Assembly (NCBI GenBank): GCA_946481475.1
Contig: CAMLOB010000280.1
Span: 1 to 5,895, forward strand
From: an uncultured Chlorobiota bacterium
GTDB taxonomy: Bacteria; Bacteroidota; Kapaibacteriia; OLB7
Length of the DNA: 5,895 nucleotides
Direction: 5' to 3'
Part shown: one piece after another, positions 5,754 through 5,895 of the stretch
Layout: each line of letters opens with the position of its first letter
Position numbering within the stretch: the first letter of the stretch is position 1
Made by a program: the position numbers and the translations under genes
Notes under the pieces: generated by a model
Seen by the model: only the letters and a program-made list of their open reading frames with translations
Databases searched by the model: none
What the model was told of the DNA's origin: nothing

Positions 5754-5895
5754 CCCGGCGCCGGGGGGCGGCGCGCCGGCGGCGGGCCCCCGCGGGGGCC
5801 GGCGGGGCGGCCCCGGGGGGCGCCGGGGGGGGCGGGCGAGGGGGGGGGGCGGGGGGGGGGGCGGAGGGGGGGGGGGCGGGGGGGGGGGGGGGGGG
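5754..5895. other. G/C-only tail grading into poly-G, probable assembly artefact
   Basis: The last 142 bases contain no T and only two A (5839 and 5865). They change from mixed GGCGCC-type words to nearly uninterrupted G, finishing in a long G-run at the contig end. This composition departs abruptly from the flanking sequence. It matches what poly-G read tails from two-colour sequencing chemistry would leave at a contig end. Together with 5556-5753 it makes a 340-bp stretch with no gene. Confidence 0.8.

Noticed and set aside
5820..5895. G-quadruplex-forming or telomere-like G-rich element
   Set aside because: There is no regular unit, the G-run lengthens towards the contig end, and a sequencing artefact explains it better.
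1..5895. tRNA, rRNA, riboswitch or transposase genes
   Set aside because: No T-loop/anticodon pattern, rRNA-like block, known riboswitch core or transposase-like protein was seen on either strand.

Overview
This is a 5.9 kb piece of a diderm (Gram-negative-type) bacterial genome with moderately high GC in its genes. The outer-membrane receptor shows the Gram-negative envelope. The phylum cannot be fixed from sequence alone. Weak Shine-Dalgarno signals and several families of short low-information intergenic repeats would suit a metagenome-derived member of a poorly cultured lineage, but that is inference. The right end degenerates into an almost pure G/C, then poly-G, tail that looks like a sequencing or assembly artefact rather than genome.

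Layout, left to right: (1) the C-terminal ~527 residues of a TonB-dependent outer-membrane receptor on +, entering from the left edge and ending at 1586; (2) a convergent gap (1587-1820) built from two copies of a composite repeat that includes a palindromic hairpin; (3) a two-gene minus-strand operon, a 212-residue protein of unknown function (3819-3181) overlapping by 8 nt a monofunctional LysC-type aspartate kinase with two ACT domains (3188-1821); (4) a 268-bp divergent gap with a small perfect dyad; (5) a + strand HAD-IB phosphatase of the MtnX/PHOSPHO type (4088-4816); (6) a 94-bp convergent gap almost filled by an imperfect 38-bp inverted repeat; (7) a minus-strand 214-residue protein of unknown function (5555-4911) with a faint DUF1517-like pattern; (8) about 200 bp of hairpin and mosaic direct repeats, then the G-rich tail.

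The genes do not form one obvious system. The aspartate kinase begins the pathway to lysine, threonine and methionine, and the phosphatase family includes a methionine-salvage enzyme, but no other gene of either pathway is in view and the two lie in separate transcription units. The most notable features are the dense, mutually different repeat families in the gene-flanking gaps, the atypical first ACT domain of the kinase, the unknown gene translationally linked to it, and the PHOSPHO-like signature of the phosphatase. I found no clear novel defence, mobile or biosynthetic system.
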